Assembly: GCA_035523875.1 (NCBI GenBank)
Contig: DATKPY010000048.1
Location: forward strand, 1 to 64,000
Length of the DNA stretch: 64,000 nucleotides
Direction: 5' to 3'
DNA from: JASHUC01 sp035523875
Lineage (GTDB): Bacteria; Pseudomonadota; Gammaproteobacteria; Steroidobacterales; Steroidobacteraceae
Shown here: positions 24,775-32,809 of the stretch, piece by piece
Layout of the letters: every line of letters begins with the position of its first letter
Numbering within the stretch: position 1 is the stretch's first letter
Notes under the pieces: model-generated
Databases searched by the model: none
What the model was told of the DNA's origin: nothing
What the model saw: only the letters and a program-made list of their open reading frames with translations
Translations under genes and position numbers: made by a program

Positions 24775-26148
24775 TTACCTCGCAGAAGAGCTGCCCGCAT
24801 CCTCCCCGGGCTCGCGCGCGGGGGCCTTGCCGGCGCGCTCGCGCAACCGCGCGAGCGCCTCGCCGATGCGGATCTCGAGCCCGCGCGGCACCGGGCGGTA
24901 GTAGCGTCGCTCGGGCATGTCATCCGGCAGATAGCGCTCCCCGGCCGCGAACGCCCCCGGCTCATCGTGCGCATAGCGGTAGCCCGTGCCGTACCCGAGC
25001 TGCTTCATGAGCCGCGTCGGGGCGTTCCGCAGGCGCAGCGGCACCTCGAGCGTGCCGTAGCGCTCCACATCCGCCGTCGCCTCGCCGAAGCCGACATAGG
25101 CGGCGTTGCTCTTCGGCGCGCAGGCAAGATAGACGATGAGCTCGGCGATCGCGAGCTCGCCCTCGGGGCTGCCGAGCCGCTCGTAGGCATCCCAAGCATC
25201 GAGGGCGAGCGTGAGCGCCCGCGGATCGGCGAGCCCGATGTCCTCGACCGCCATCCGCACCGCACGGCGCGCGAGGTAGAGTGGATCGCAGCCGCCGTCG
25301 AGCATGCGCGCGAGCCAGTAGAGCGCGGCATCCGGGTCGGTGCCGCGGACCGCCTTGTGGAGCGCGGAGATCTGATCGTAGAACTGATCGCCGCCCTTGT
25401 CGAAGCGGCGCCGGCCGCCCGTTGCGACCTCCTGCGCGATCGGCAGCGAGAGCGTGCGCGCCGCACCCGCGGGCTGCGCCTCGATGAGGCCCGCGGCGAG
25501 CTCGAGCATATTGAGCGCGCGCCGCGCATCCCCGTCGGCCGCCGCGGCAATGAGCTCGAGGGCGTCCTCAGCAGCGCTCAATTGCGCCTCGCCCAGCCCG
25601 CGCTCGCGATCTGCGAGCGCTGCGCGCAGGAGCGCGGTGAGGTCGCTCGCGCCGAGCGCCTTGAGCACGTACACGCGCGCGCGCGACAGCAGCGCGCTCA
25701 CCACCTCGAAGGAGGGATTCTCGGTGGTGGCGCCGATGAAGGTGAGCGTGCCGTCCTCGAGGAACGGCAGGAAGGTGTCCTGCTGCGCCTTGTTGAAGCG
25801 GTGCACCTCATCGAGAAAGAGCACCGTGCGCCGCCCGCTCGCTTCGCGCGTCGCGCGCGCGCGCTCCACGGCCGCGCGAATGTCCTTGACGCCCGCCATC
25901 ACCGCCGAGAGCGCGATGAAATCCGCATCGGCGCGCTGCGCGATCAGCCGCGCGAGCGTGGTCTTGCCGGTGCCGGGCGGACCCCACAGCACCATCGAGT
26001 GCAGCTGCCCACCCTCGATCGCCTCGCGCAGCGGCTTGCCGGAGGCGAGCAGGTGCGCCTGACCGACAAACTGCGCGAGCGTGCGCGGCCGCATCCGGTC
26101 GGCGAGCGGACGGAAGCGCTCGGAGGCGCCGCGCTCAGGCGGACTCAC
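24775..26148 (-). CDS. rarA: Replication-associated recombination protein RarA (MgsA)
   Basis: The 457-aa AAA+ clamp-loader-like ATPase acts at stalled forks with RecA and SSB. It has Walker A GPPGTGKTT, Walker B LFLDEVHRFNK, sensor 1 IGATTENPSF, and the RarA C-terminal region DQISALHKAVRGTDPDAALYWL with RLMKQLGYGTGYRYAHDE. It starts at GTG 26148, overlapping the upstream VanZ-like gene by 14 bases. The order lolA-rarA-serS downstream of ftsK is conserved in gammaproteobacteria. Confidence 0.96.
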   Translation of the reverse strand: MSPPERGASERFRPLADRMRPRTLAQFVGQAHLLASGKPLREAIEGGQLHSMVLWGPPGTGKTTLARLIAQRADADFIALSAVMAGVKDIRAAVERARATREASGRRTVLFLDEVHRFNKAQQDTFLPFLEDGTLTFIGATTENPSFEVVSALLSRARVYVLKALGASDLTALLRAALADRERGLGEAQLSAAEDALELIAAAADGDARRALNMLELAAGLIEAQPAGAARTLSLPIAQEVATGGRRRFDKGGDQFYDQISALHKAVRGTDPDAALYWLARMLDGGCDPLYLARRAVRMAVEDIGLADPRALTLALDAWDAYERLGSPEGELAIAELIVYLACAPKSNAAYVGFGEATADVERYGTLEVPLRLRNAPTRLMKQLGYGTGYRYAHDEPGAFAAGERYLPDDMPERRYYRPVPRGLEIRIGEALARLRERAGKAPAREPGEDAGSSSAR

Positions 26149-26575
26149 GTTGGAGACCGAGCAGGCGCTCGAGCCACGCGGGCCACCGCCACAGTCCGAC
26201 GCCCAAGAGGATGAAGGCCGATGCGATGCCGACGCAGTCGGCCACCCAGTCCCAGACATCCATATCGCGGCCGAAGCCCATCGTGCCTTGCGCGATCTCG
26301 ATCCCGGCACCAAAGAGCGCCATCACGAGCGCGAGCAGCGGGTAGCGGCGACGGCGCGCGAGACCGCCGAACCAGAACGTCATGCCGAAGAAGGCCGTCG
26401 CGTGCTCGAGCTTGTCCCACAGGTGCAGATCGGGGACGTACTGGGCGGGGGCGAGCGTCCCGTAGGTGATGACGGCGACCATCGCCCAGCCGATGAGCCA
26501 CCAGAGGGTCGCGAGACGCAGCGCCGCTGCGCCCGTCACCCCTGCCAGGGGTATGCGGCTCGGTCGTTCATTCAT
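26135..26575 (-). CDS. VanZ-like small membrane protein
   Basis: The 146-aa product has about four hydrophobic segments (residues 22-42, 58-70, 79-95, 110-128) with DKLEHATAFFGMTFWFGG and ALFGAGIEIAQ between them. This is the VanZ-like pattern (D-K-x-x-H near helix 2 and E-x-x-Q later). Function is not known for chromosomal VanZ-like proteins. It is inserted between lolA and rarA, coupled to lolA by ATGA overlap (26572-26575). Confidence 0.8.
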   Translation of the reverse strand: MNERPSRIPLAGVTGAAALRLATLWWLIGWAMVAVITYGTLAPAQYVPDLHLWDKLEHATAFFGMTFWFGGLARRRRYPLLALVMALFGAGIEIAQGTMGFGRDMDVWDWVADCVGIASAFILLGVGLWRWPAWLERLLGLQRESA

Positions 26576-27252
26576 TGCGCGGGCTTTCCTATCACATCGG
26601 CACCGGGGGGTGGGGTGAAGCTTACTTCAGCCATCGCCACCGGCGCGTTGCGCTCAGCGCGCGCGAAGTTGAGCGTTGCGGTCTCGCCGAGCTTATCGTT
26701 CAAGATCATGCGCTTGAGCGTATTCCCGGCGAACCCGAAGAGCGCGTCGCGGAAGTCCGCGTCGGGCGCCTTCGGCACGACCCGCACCCAATCGAGGCCG
26801 TCGCTGCGGCCGGCATCGCTCACGGCGAAGGCCTCGAGCACGTGGGGTCCCCCGGAGAGCAGCATCGCCGGGGTCGCCGACAGCGCCGCGTCCATCGGCC
26901 GCACGGTCACCTGCGCCAGGTCGCGATCGTAGAACCAGAGGTTGCGTCCGTCGGCGATCATGACCTGACCCGCGCCGCTTTGCCCGCTCGGATGGATCTC
27001 CCAGCGGAACCGGCCGGGTCGCAGCACCAGCAGCTCGCCGCTCGACTGCTCGACCACCTTACCGTGCGCATCGGCGACCGACTCGGAGAAGGTGGCGCGC
27101 AGTGACTTGAGACCCTCGAGAAAGCGCCCGAGCACGGTCGCATCGGCGCGCGCGGCGCTTGCCGTCGCCATCCCGAGCGCGAGCGCGAGCGCGATGAGCG
27201 CGACGCCGCGCCGCGCGCTCCCGCTCCCGGTGCGCTCGCGTTGCGCCCGCAC
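26572..27252 (-). CDS. lolA: Outer-membrane lipoprotein carrier protein LolA
   Basis: The 226-aa precursor has a cleavable signal peptide (residues about 1-37, ending SAARADA) for periplasmic export. The mature part shows the LolA pattern: FLEGLKSLRATFSESV, SSGELLVLRPGRFRWEI, ADGRNLWFYDRDLAQVTVRP, FGFAGNTLKRMILNDKLGET. It shuttles lipoproteins from LolCDE to LolB. GTG 27252 lies immediately after the ftsK stop. The two lipoproteins encoded later in the window would be clients. Confidence 0.92.
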   Translation of the reverse strand: MRAQRERTGSGSARRGVALIALALALGMATASAARADATVLGRFLEGLKSLRATFSESVADAHGKVVEQSSGELLVLRPGRFRWEIHPSGQSGAGQVMIADGRNLWFYDRDLAQVTVRPMDAALSATPAMLLSGGPHVLEAFAVSDAGRSDGLDWVRVVPKAPDADFRDALFGFAGNTLKRMILNDKLGETATLNFARAERNAPVAMAEVSFTPPPGADVIGKPAQ

Positions 27253-29583
27253 CTAGTCCGCCGGCGGGGGCGGCGCCAGCACCTCGCGCGCACCGTTCGA
27301 TTGCAGCGGACCGACGATCCCCGCGAGCTCCATCGCCTCGAGCAGCCGCGCTGCGCGGTTGTAGCCGATCTTGAGCCGCCGCTGCACGTACGAGATCGAG
27401 GGCTTGCGCTCCTGGGTGACGATGCGCACTGCCTCGTCGTAGAGCCCGTCCTGCTCGGCATCGAGCAGGTCTCCCGCGCCGCCCTCCTCCTCCTCGCCCG
27501 GGAGGCCCGCAAGCGGCACCTTCGGGCCGGAGAGCACCTCCTCGATGTAGCTCGGTGCGGTCTCGGCATTCGCCTTTCGCAGCGCCTGCACGACGCGGTG
27601 CACCTCCTGATCGGAGACGAACGCGCCGTGCACGCGTGTCGGCATCGACGTTCCCGGCGGCAGATAGAGCATGTCCCCGTGTCCGAGGAGCGTCTCCGCG
27701 CCCATCTGGTCGAGGATGGTGCGCGAGTCGACCTTCGCGGAGACCTGAAAGGCGATGCGGCACGGAATGTTCGCCTTGATGAGCCCGGTGATCACATCGA
27801 CCGAGGGACGCTGGGTCGCGAGCACCAGGTGCACGCCCGAGGCGCGTGCCTTCTGCGCGAGGCGGGCGATCAGCTCCTCGACTTTCTTGCCCACGATCAT
27901 CATGAGGTCGGCGAGCTCATCGATGATCACGACGACGTAGGGAAGCGGCGTGAGGCTCGGAATCTGCGCCTGATCGATGCTCGGGTCGTTCGCCGCCTGC
28001 ACGGTGAGCACCGGATCGCGGATCGGCTTGCCGCGATCGATCGCCTCCTGCACGCGATGATTGAACCCGGAGATGTTGCGCACGCCGAGCGCGGCCATCA
28101 GCTGATAGCGCCGCTCCATCTCCGCGACGCACCAGCGCAGCGCGTTCGCCGCCTGCTTCATGTCGGTGACGACCGGCGCGAGCAGATGCGGGATGCCCTC
28201 GTAGACGGAGAGCTCGAGCATCTTGGGATCGATCATGATGAGCCGCACGTGCTCGGCGGTCGCCTTGTAGAGCAGCGACAGCACCATCGCGTTGATGGCG
28301 ACTGACTTGCCGGAGCCCGTGGTGCCCGCGATGAGCAGGTGCGGCATGCGCGTGAGATCGGCGACGACCGGCTGGCCGCCGATGTCCGTGCCGAGAGCGA
28401 GGGCGAGCGGGCTCGCGAGCGCATCGTAAGCCTTCGAGCGGATGATCTCGCCCAAGGTGACGAGCTCGCGCTTCTCGTTCGCGATCTCGAGCCCCATGAC
28501 CGACTTTCCGGGAATCACCTCGACCACCCGCACGCTCATCACCGAGAGCGCGCGCGCGAGATCCTTGGCGAGACTCGTGATCTGGCTTGCCTTGACCCCG
28601 GGGGCCGGCCGCAGCTCGAAGCGCGTGACCACGGGACCGGGCTGCACCGCAACCACCTCCGCCTCGACGCCGAAGTCGCGCAACTTGATCTCGACGAGCC
28701 GCGACATCGCCTCGAGCGCCTCGGCGGAGTAGGTGGGCTCGCGCAGCGGCGGATCATCGAGCAGATCGAGCGGGGGGAGCTCGTTTGACTTCGGGGCTTC
28801 AAAGAGCGGCACCTGCCGCTCCTTCTCCACCCGCTCGCTCTTCTCGACCCCGAGCGGCGGCGGCTCGATGCGCGGCGGCGGCCGCGCGGCGGTGCGCTTC
28901 TGCTCGCTCTCCACGATCTCCTTGCGCGCCTGGCGCCGCTCGCGCCCCTGGGCGAGGTCGCGCGCGCTCGAGCGGCGCGCGCGCATCCAGCCGATTCCCC
29001 GCCACACCCACGCGCCGACCCGATCCATCACCGTGAACCACGAGACGCCGAAGGCGATCGAGACGCCCGCCATCCACGCCGCGATGAGGAGCAGCGTCGC
29101 CCCGAGATCATCGAGCCCGGAGGCGAGTCCCGTTCCGACCTCGATCCCGAGCACCCCGCCCGCCGACTCGCGCAGCGGCCGCGGATCCCAGTGGAGCGTC
29201 GTCAACCCGCAGCTCGCCGCGAGCAGCAAGAGAAAGCCCGCGACGCGCAGCGCGGTGTTCGCCCGCGAGGCACGCCGGGTCCGGTTGCGATTGCGGAACA
29301 GCGTCCAGCCGGCAACACCGATCATGAGCGGGAAGAGAAACGCAGGCCGGCCGAAGAGGTAGAAGAGCACGTCGGCGAACCATGCGCCGACCAAGCCGAT
29401 GCGGTTGTGCACGGCGCCCGCCTCACCGGTGAAGGAGTAGCCCGGATCCTGCGCGTTGTAGCTCGCCAGAGCGACGAGCAGAACGACGCCCACGACGGCC
29501 AGCGCGATGGCGGCGCTCTCGCGCAGCCCCCGGCCCACGGACTCGCTGATTCGAGCGGTGTCTCGCGCGGAACTCTCGACCAA
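27253..29583 (-). CDS. ftsK: DNA translocase FtsK
   Basis: The product has an N-terminal membrane domain with about four helices (for example AAIALAVVGVVLLVALASYN), a short Pro/Glu-rich linker, then the motor. PGPVVTRFELRPAPG marks the alpha domain, the Walker A is GTTGSGKSVAINAM, followed by DPKMLELSVYEGIPHLL and VIIDELADLMM. A gamma winged helix (KPSISYVQRRLKIGYNRAARLLE) binds KOPS sites. TTG 29583 (776 aa, GGAG upstream) is preferred because longer forms would run into divergent trxB. The linker is short compared with E. coli. Confidence 0.93.
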   Translation of the reverse strand: MVESSARDTARISESVGRGLRESAAIALAVVGVVLLVALASYNAQDPGYSFTGEAGAVHNRIGLVGAWFADVLFYLFGRPAFLFPLMIGVAGWTLFRNRNRTRRASRANTALRVAGFLLLLAASCGLTTLHWDPRPLRESAGGVLGIEVGTGLASGLDDLGATLLLIAAWMAGVSIAFGVSWFTVMDRVGAWVWRGIGWMRARRSSARDLAQGRERRQARKEIVESEQKRTAARPPPRIEPPPLGVEKSERVEKERQVPLFEAPKSNELPPLDLLDDPPLREPTYSAEALEAMSRLVEIKLRDFGVEAEVVAVQPGPVVTRFELRPAPGVKASQITSLAKDLARALSVMSVRVVEVIPGKSVMGLEIANEKRELVTLGEIIRSKAYDALASPLALALGTDIGGQPVVADLTRMPHLLIAGTTGSGKSVAINAMVLSLLYKATAEHVRLIMIDPKMLELSVYEGIPHLLAPVVTDMKQAANALRWCVAEMERRYQLMAALGVRNISGFNHRVQEAIDRGKPIRDPVLTVQAANDPSIDQAQIPSLTPLPYVVVIIDELADLMMIVGKKVEELIARLAQKARASGVHLVLATQRPSVDVITGLIKANIPCRIAFQVSAKVDSRTILDQMGAETLLGHGDMLYLPPGTSMPTRVHGAFVSDQEVHRVVQALRKANAETAPSYIEEVLSGPKVPLAGLPGEEEEGGAGDLLDAEQDGLYDEAVRIVTQERKPSISYVQRRLKIGYNRAARLLEAMELAGIVGPLQSNGAREVLAPPPPAD

Positions 29584-29741
29584 ACCTAGTGCTCTCCGGA
29601 CCCCTTGAGGATCGAGTCTCCGCAACGCGACGCCCGCCCTCGGAGCGCCACGCTGCCACGCACGCTCGCCGCGCGATAGTATCGGTGCGAGCGGTCCGCG
29701 ATTCCCTCGGGGTGCGCAGCAATTTTGGAGTGTCATTATAC

Positions 29742-30701
29742 ATGGTGAGCCCACGGCACAGCCGACTCGTCATCCTCGGCTCAGGTCCCGCCGGGTACAC
29801 GGCGGCGGTCTACGCCGCGCGCGCGAACTTGGCGCCGCTGCTCGTGACCGGCGTCGAGCAAGGCGGGCAGCTCATGACCACCACGGACGTGGACAACTGG
29901 CCCGGTGATGTCGAGGGACTCACGGGTCCGGCGCTCATGGAGCGGATGCTGCATCACGCGCGGCGCTTCGAGACGCAGATCGTGAACGATCACATCCAGA
30001 CCGTGAGTCTCGGCAAGCGGCCGTTCGAGTTGACCGGCGACGCCGCCCGCTACAGCTGCGATGCGCTCATCATCGCCACCGGCGCGACGGCCAAGTACCT
30101 GGGGCTGCCCTCGGAGGAGAAGTTCCGCGGCCGCGGTGTCTCGGCCTGCGCAACCTGCGACGGCTTCTTCTTTCGCAACCAGCGCGTCGCGGTCGTGGGC
30201 GGCGGCAACACGGCGGTCGAGGAGGCTCTCTACCTCTCCAATATCGCATCGCATGTGACGCTCGTGCACCGGCGCGAGCGGCTGCGCGCCGAGAAGATCC
30301 TGCAGAGCCGGCTCCTCGAGCGCGCGCACGCGGGCAAGGTCACCTGCCTGTGGAACCACACGGTCGAGGAAGTGCTCGGGAACGAGACCGGGGTGAGCGG
30401 GCTTGCGGTGCGCGCGACGACGAACGGGAACATCACCGAGCTCCCGGTGAGCGGGGTGTTCATTGCGATCGGCCATTCACCGAATACGGCGGTGTTCGAG
30501 GGCCAGCTCGCGATGCGCAACGGCTACATCGTGGTGAAGAGCGGGCTCGAGGGCGGCGCCACCGCGACGAGCGTGGCGGGTGTGTTTGCGGCCGGGGATG
30601 TGGCCGATCAGGTCTATCGCCAGGCGGTGACCTCGGCCGGGGCGGGCTGCATGGCGGCCCTCGATGCCGATCACTATCTCGAGCAGCTCGCCTTCAGATG
30701 A
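29742..30701 (+). CDS. trxB: Thioredoxin reductase
   Basis: The 319-aa NADPH:thioredoxin oxidoreductase has an N-terminal FAD site (VILGSGPAGYTAAVYAARA), an NADPH domain (VAVVGGGNTAVEEALYLS) and the redox-active CATC at residues 136-139. The C-terminal VFAAGDVADQVYRQAVTSAGAGCMAALDA is typical. It is divergent from ftsK and starts the rightward run trxB-acyltransferase-aat-infA. Confidence 0.96.
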   Translation: MVSPRHSRLVILGSGPAGYTAAVYAARANLAPLLVTGVEQGGQLMTTTDVDNWPGDVEGLTGPALMERMLHHARRFETQIVNDHIQTVSLGKRPFELTGDAARYSCDALIIATGATAKYLGLPSEEKFRGRGVSACATCDGFFFRNQRVAVVGGGNTAVEEALYLSNIASHVTLVHRRERLRAEKILQSRLLERAHAGKVTCLWNHTVEEVLGNETGVSGLAVRATTNGNITELPVSGVFIAIGHSPNTAVFEGQLAMRNGYIVVKSGLEGGATATSVAGVFAAGDVADQVYRQAVTSAGAGCMAALDADHYLEQLAFR

Positions 30702-31846
30702 AGACGGCGGTCGTCAGCAGCATCGATGAGCTCGACCGCGAGCGTTGGAACGGCTTGAGCGGGACGGACTCGCCGTTCCTGCGTCACGAATTCCTGGCGG
30801 CGCTCGAGCACAGCGGCTGCCTCGGCGCCGAGGTGGGCTGGCTCCCCGCCTACGTCGTGCTCAACGATGCGCAGGGTCTCGCCGCCGCCGCGCCGGCGTT
30901 CGTGAAGTCGCACTCCTACGGGGAGTTCGTGTTCGATTTCAGTTGGGCGAACGCCTACACGCGTCTCGCGCGGCGCTACTACCCGAAGCTCACCGTGGCG
31001 GTGCCGTTCACGCCGGCGACCGGCGCGCGGCTGCTGCTGCGCCCGGACCTGGAGGCGGGCGCGGCGCGCCGGCGGCTGATCGATGCGCTCGAGGCATACG
31101 CGCGCGAGGCCGCGCTCTCCTCGGTGCATGCGCTGTTCCTCGAGGAGACCGACCGCACGGCGCTCGAGGCGGCGGGCTGGCTCACGCGGCGCGATTGCCA
31201 GTTTCACTGGACCAACCGCGGCTACGCGAGCTTCGATGCGTACCTGGAGACCTTCACCGCGGAGAAGCGCAAGAAGGCGCGGCGCGAGCGGCGCCGCGTG
31301 GCCGAGGCGGGGATCGAGTTCCGCACCTATCGCGGCTGTGAGCTCGATCGCGCGCTCATCGACTGCGTCTACGGCTTCCATCGCGACACCTTCCTGCGCC
31401 ACGGGCACGAGCCGTACCTCACGCGCGCGTTCTTCGGCGAGATCGCGCGCACGCTCGGCGATGCCCTCGTGGTGAAGCTCGCCGTGCGCGCCGGGCAGCC
31501 CGTGGCCGCAGCGATCTTCTTCGCGAGTTCGACGGTGCTCTATGGGCGCTACTGGGGCGCCGCGGCCGACTACCACAGCCTGCACTTCGAGGCGTGCTAT
31601 CACCAGGGGATTGAACTCTGCATCGAGCGGGGCATCCGGCGCTTCGAGCCGGGCACGCAGGGTGAGCACAAGGTGAGCCGCGGATTCGAGCCCACGCTCA
31701 CCTACTCCGCCCACTCGATCACCGATGCCCGCTTCCGCGCCGCCATCCGCAGCTTCCTCGACCGCGAAGGCGAGGCGGTCGATGCCTACGCGGCCGAGGT
31801 GCAGGCCCACGTTCCCTACCGCGAGCGGCGCGGGGACGGACCGTGA
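30698..31846 (+). CDS. GNAT/FemAB-like acyltransferase (DUF482, peptidogalycan biosynthesis type)
   Basis: The 382-aa product overlaps the trxB stop by ATGA. Diagnostic segments are SPFLRHEFLAALEHSG near the N-terminus, AVPFTPATGARLLLRP, TAEKRKKARRERRRV and a C-terminal QGEHKVSRGFEPT. These match the DUF482/peptidogalycan group of FemAB-like acyltransferases. The substrate is unknown. No signal or membrane segment is seen. It sits where this family often lies, beside the aat gene for another aminoacyl transfer enzyme. Confidence 0.85.
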   Translation: MKTAVVSSIDELDRERWNGLSGTDSPFLRHEFLAALEHSGCLGAEVGWLPAYVVLNDAQGLAAAAPAFVKSHSYGEFVFDFSWANAYTRLARRYYPKLTVAVPFTPATGARLLLRPDLEAGAARRRLIDALEAYAREAALSSVHALFLEETDRTALEAAGWLTRRDCQFHWTNRGYASFDAYLETFTAEKRKKARRERRRVAEAGIEFRTYRGCELDRALIDCVYGFHRDTFLRHGHEPYLTRAFFGEIARTLGDALVVKLAVRAGQPVAAAIFFASSTVLYGRYWGAAADYHSLHFEACYHQGIELCIERGIRRFEPGTQGEHKVSRGFEPTLTYSAHSITDARFRAAIRSFLDREGEAVDAYAAEVQAHVPYRERRGDGP

Positions 31847-32523
31847 AGACGATCACCTGGCTCTCGCCTCAGGATGCGCCCGAGCGCTTCCCGCCCTTGG
31901 AGCGAGCGCTCGATGAGCCGCAGGGTCTGCTCGCCGCCGGCGGCGACCTCTCCCCGGCGCGGCTCCTCGCCGCCTACGAGCGGGGAATCTTCCCCTGGTA
32001 CGCGCCCGGCCAGCCGGTGCTGTGGTGGTCGCCGGACCCGCGTGCGATCCTCTACCCAGGCGAGTTCCGGCTCTCCCGCAGCCTCGCCAAGAGCCTGCGC
32101 AACAAGGGCTTCACGACCCACCTCGACCGCGACTTCCGCGCGGTGATCGAGGGGTGCGCGGCCCCGCGCACCAACGGCTCGGGAACCTGGCTCACCCCGG
32201 AGATGCGGGCAGCCTACCTCGATCTGCATCGCGCCGGGCGCGCTCACAGCTTCGAGACCTACCTCGATGAGCGGCTCGTCGGGGGCCTCTACGGCGTGCG
32301 CTTGGGCGGTGTGTTCTTCGGGGAGTCGATGTTCAGCCGCGAGCGGGACGCCTCGAAAGTGGCGCTTGCGCGACTGATCGAGTTCTGCCGGGCGGAAGGG
32401 GTCGTCGTCGTCGACTGCCAGCTGCCCTCGCCCCACTTGAAGAGCCTCGGCAGCCGCCTCATCCCCCGTTCGGAGTTCCAGGCGCTGCTGCGCCGTCATG
32501 TCACCCGCACGCCCGCAGGCTGA
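31843..32523 (+). CDS. aat: Leucyl/phenylalanyl-tRNA-protein transferase
   Basis: The 226-aa product adds Leu or Phe to N-terminal Arg/Lys of proteins, making N-degrons for ClpS/ClpAP, whose genes lie just downstream. Family signatures are GLLAAGGDLSPARLLAAYERGIFPWY, WWSPDPRAIL, GTWLTPEMRAAY, GGLYGVRLGGVFFGESMFS and DCQLPSPHLKSLGS. It starts at GTG 31843, overlapping the previous stop. The arginyltransferase gene bpt, often next to aat, is absent here. Confidence 0.96.
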   Translation: MKTITWLSPQDAPERFPPLERALDEPQGLLAAGGDLSPARLLAAYERGIFPWYAPGQPVLWWSPDPRAILYPGEFRLSRSLAKSLRNKGFTTHLDRDFRAVIEGCAAPRTNGSGTWLTPEMRAAYLDLHRAGRAHSFETYLDERLVGGLYGVRLGGVFFGESMFSRERDASKVALARLIEFCRAEGVVVVDCQLPSPHLKSLGSRLIPRSEFQALLRRHVTRTPAG

Positions 32524-32580
32524 GGGCCGGGAAGCGCCAAATTGCAATGCCGCGGGGGTTTATGCAGAATGCGCGCCCCC

Positions 32581-32799
32581 ATGTCCAAAGAAGATGCGAT
32601 CCAGATGGAGGGCGAGGTCGTCGAGACCTTGCCCAACACGACGTTCCGGGTAAAGCTCAAGAACGGACACGTCGTCACCGCCCATATCTCGGGCAAGATG
32701 CGCAAGAACTACATCCGCATCCTCACGGGCGATCAGGTCACGGTCGAAATGACGCCCTACGACCTCAGCAAGGGCCGCATCATCTACCGCGGACGCTGA
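32581..32799 (+). CDS. infA: Translation initiation factor IF-1
   Basis: The 72-aa S1/OB-fold protein reads MSKEDAIQMEGEVVETLPNT through MRKNYIRILTGDQVTVEM to a YDLSKGRIIYR end, essentially the proteobacterial consensus. It binds the ribosomal A site with IF-2 and IF-3. An upstream in-frame start at 32542 is not used in the family. It ends only ten bases from the convergent clpA stop. Confidence 0.97.
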   Translation: MSKEDAIQMEGEVVETLPNTTFRVKLKNGHVVTAHISGKMRKNYIRILTGDQVTVEMTPYDLSKGRIIYRGR

Positions 32800-32809
32800 G
32801 CGCGCACCC

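Noticed and set aside
23386..26214. A 942-codon open frame antisense to serS and rarA
   Set aside because: The opposite strand encodes full, motif-complete SerS and RarA. The antisense product is a His/Arg/Leu-rich sequence without domains, as expected from codon bias in GC-rich DNA.
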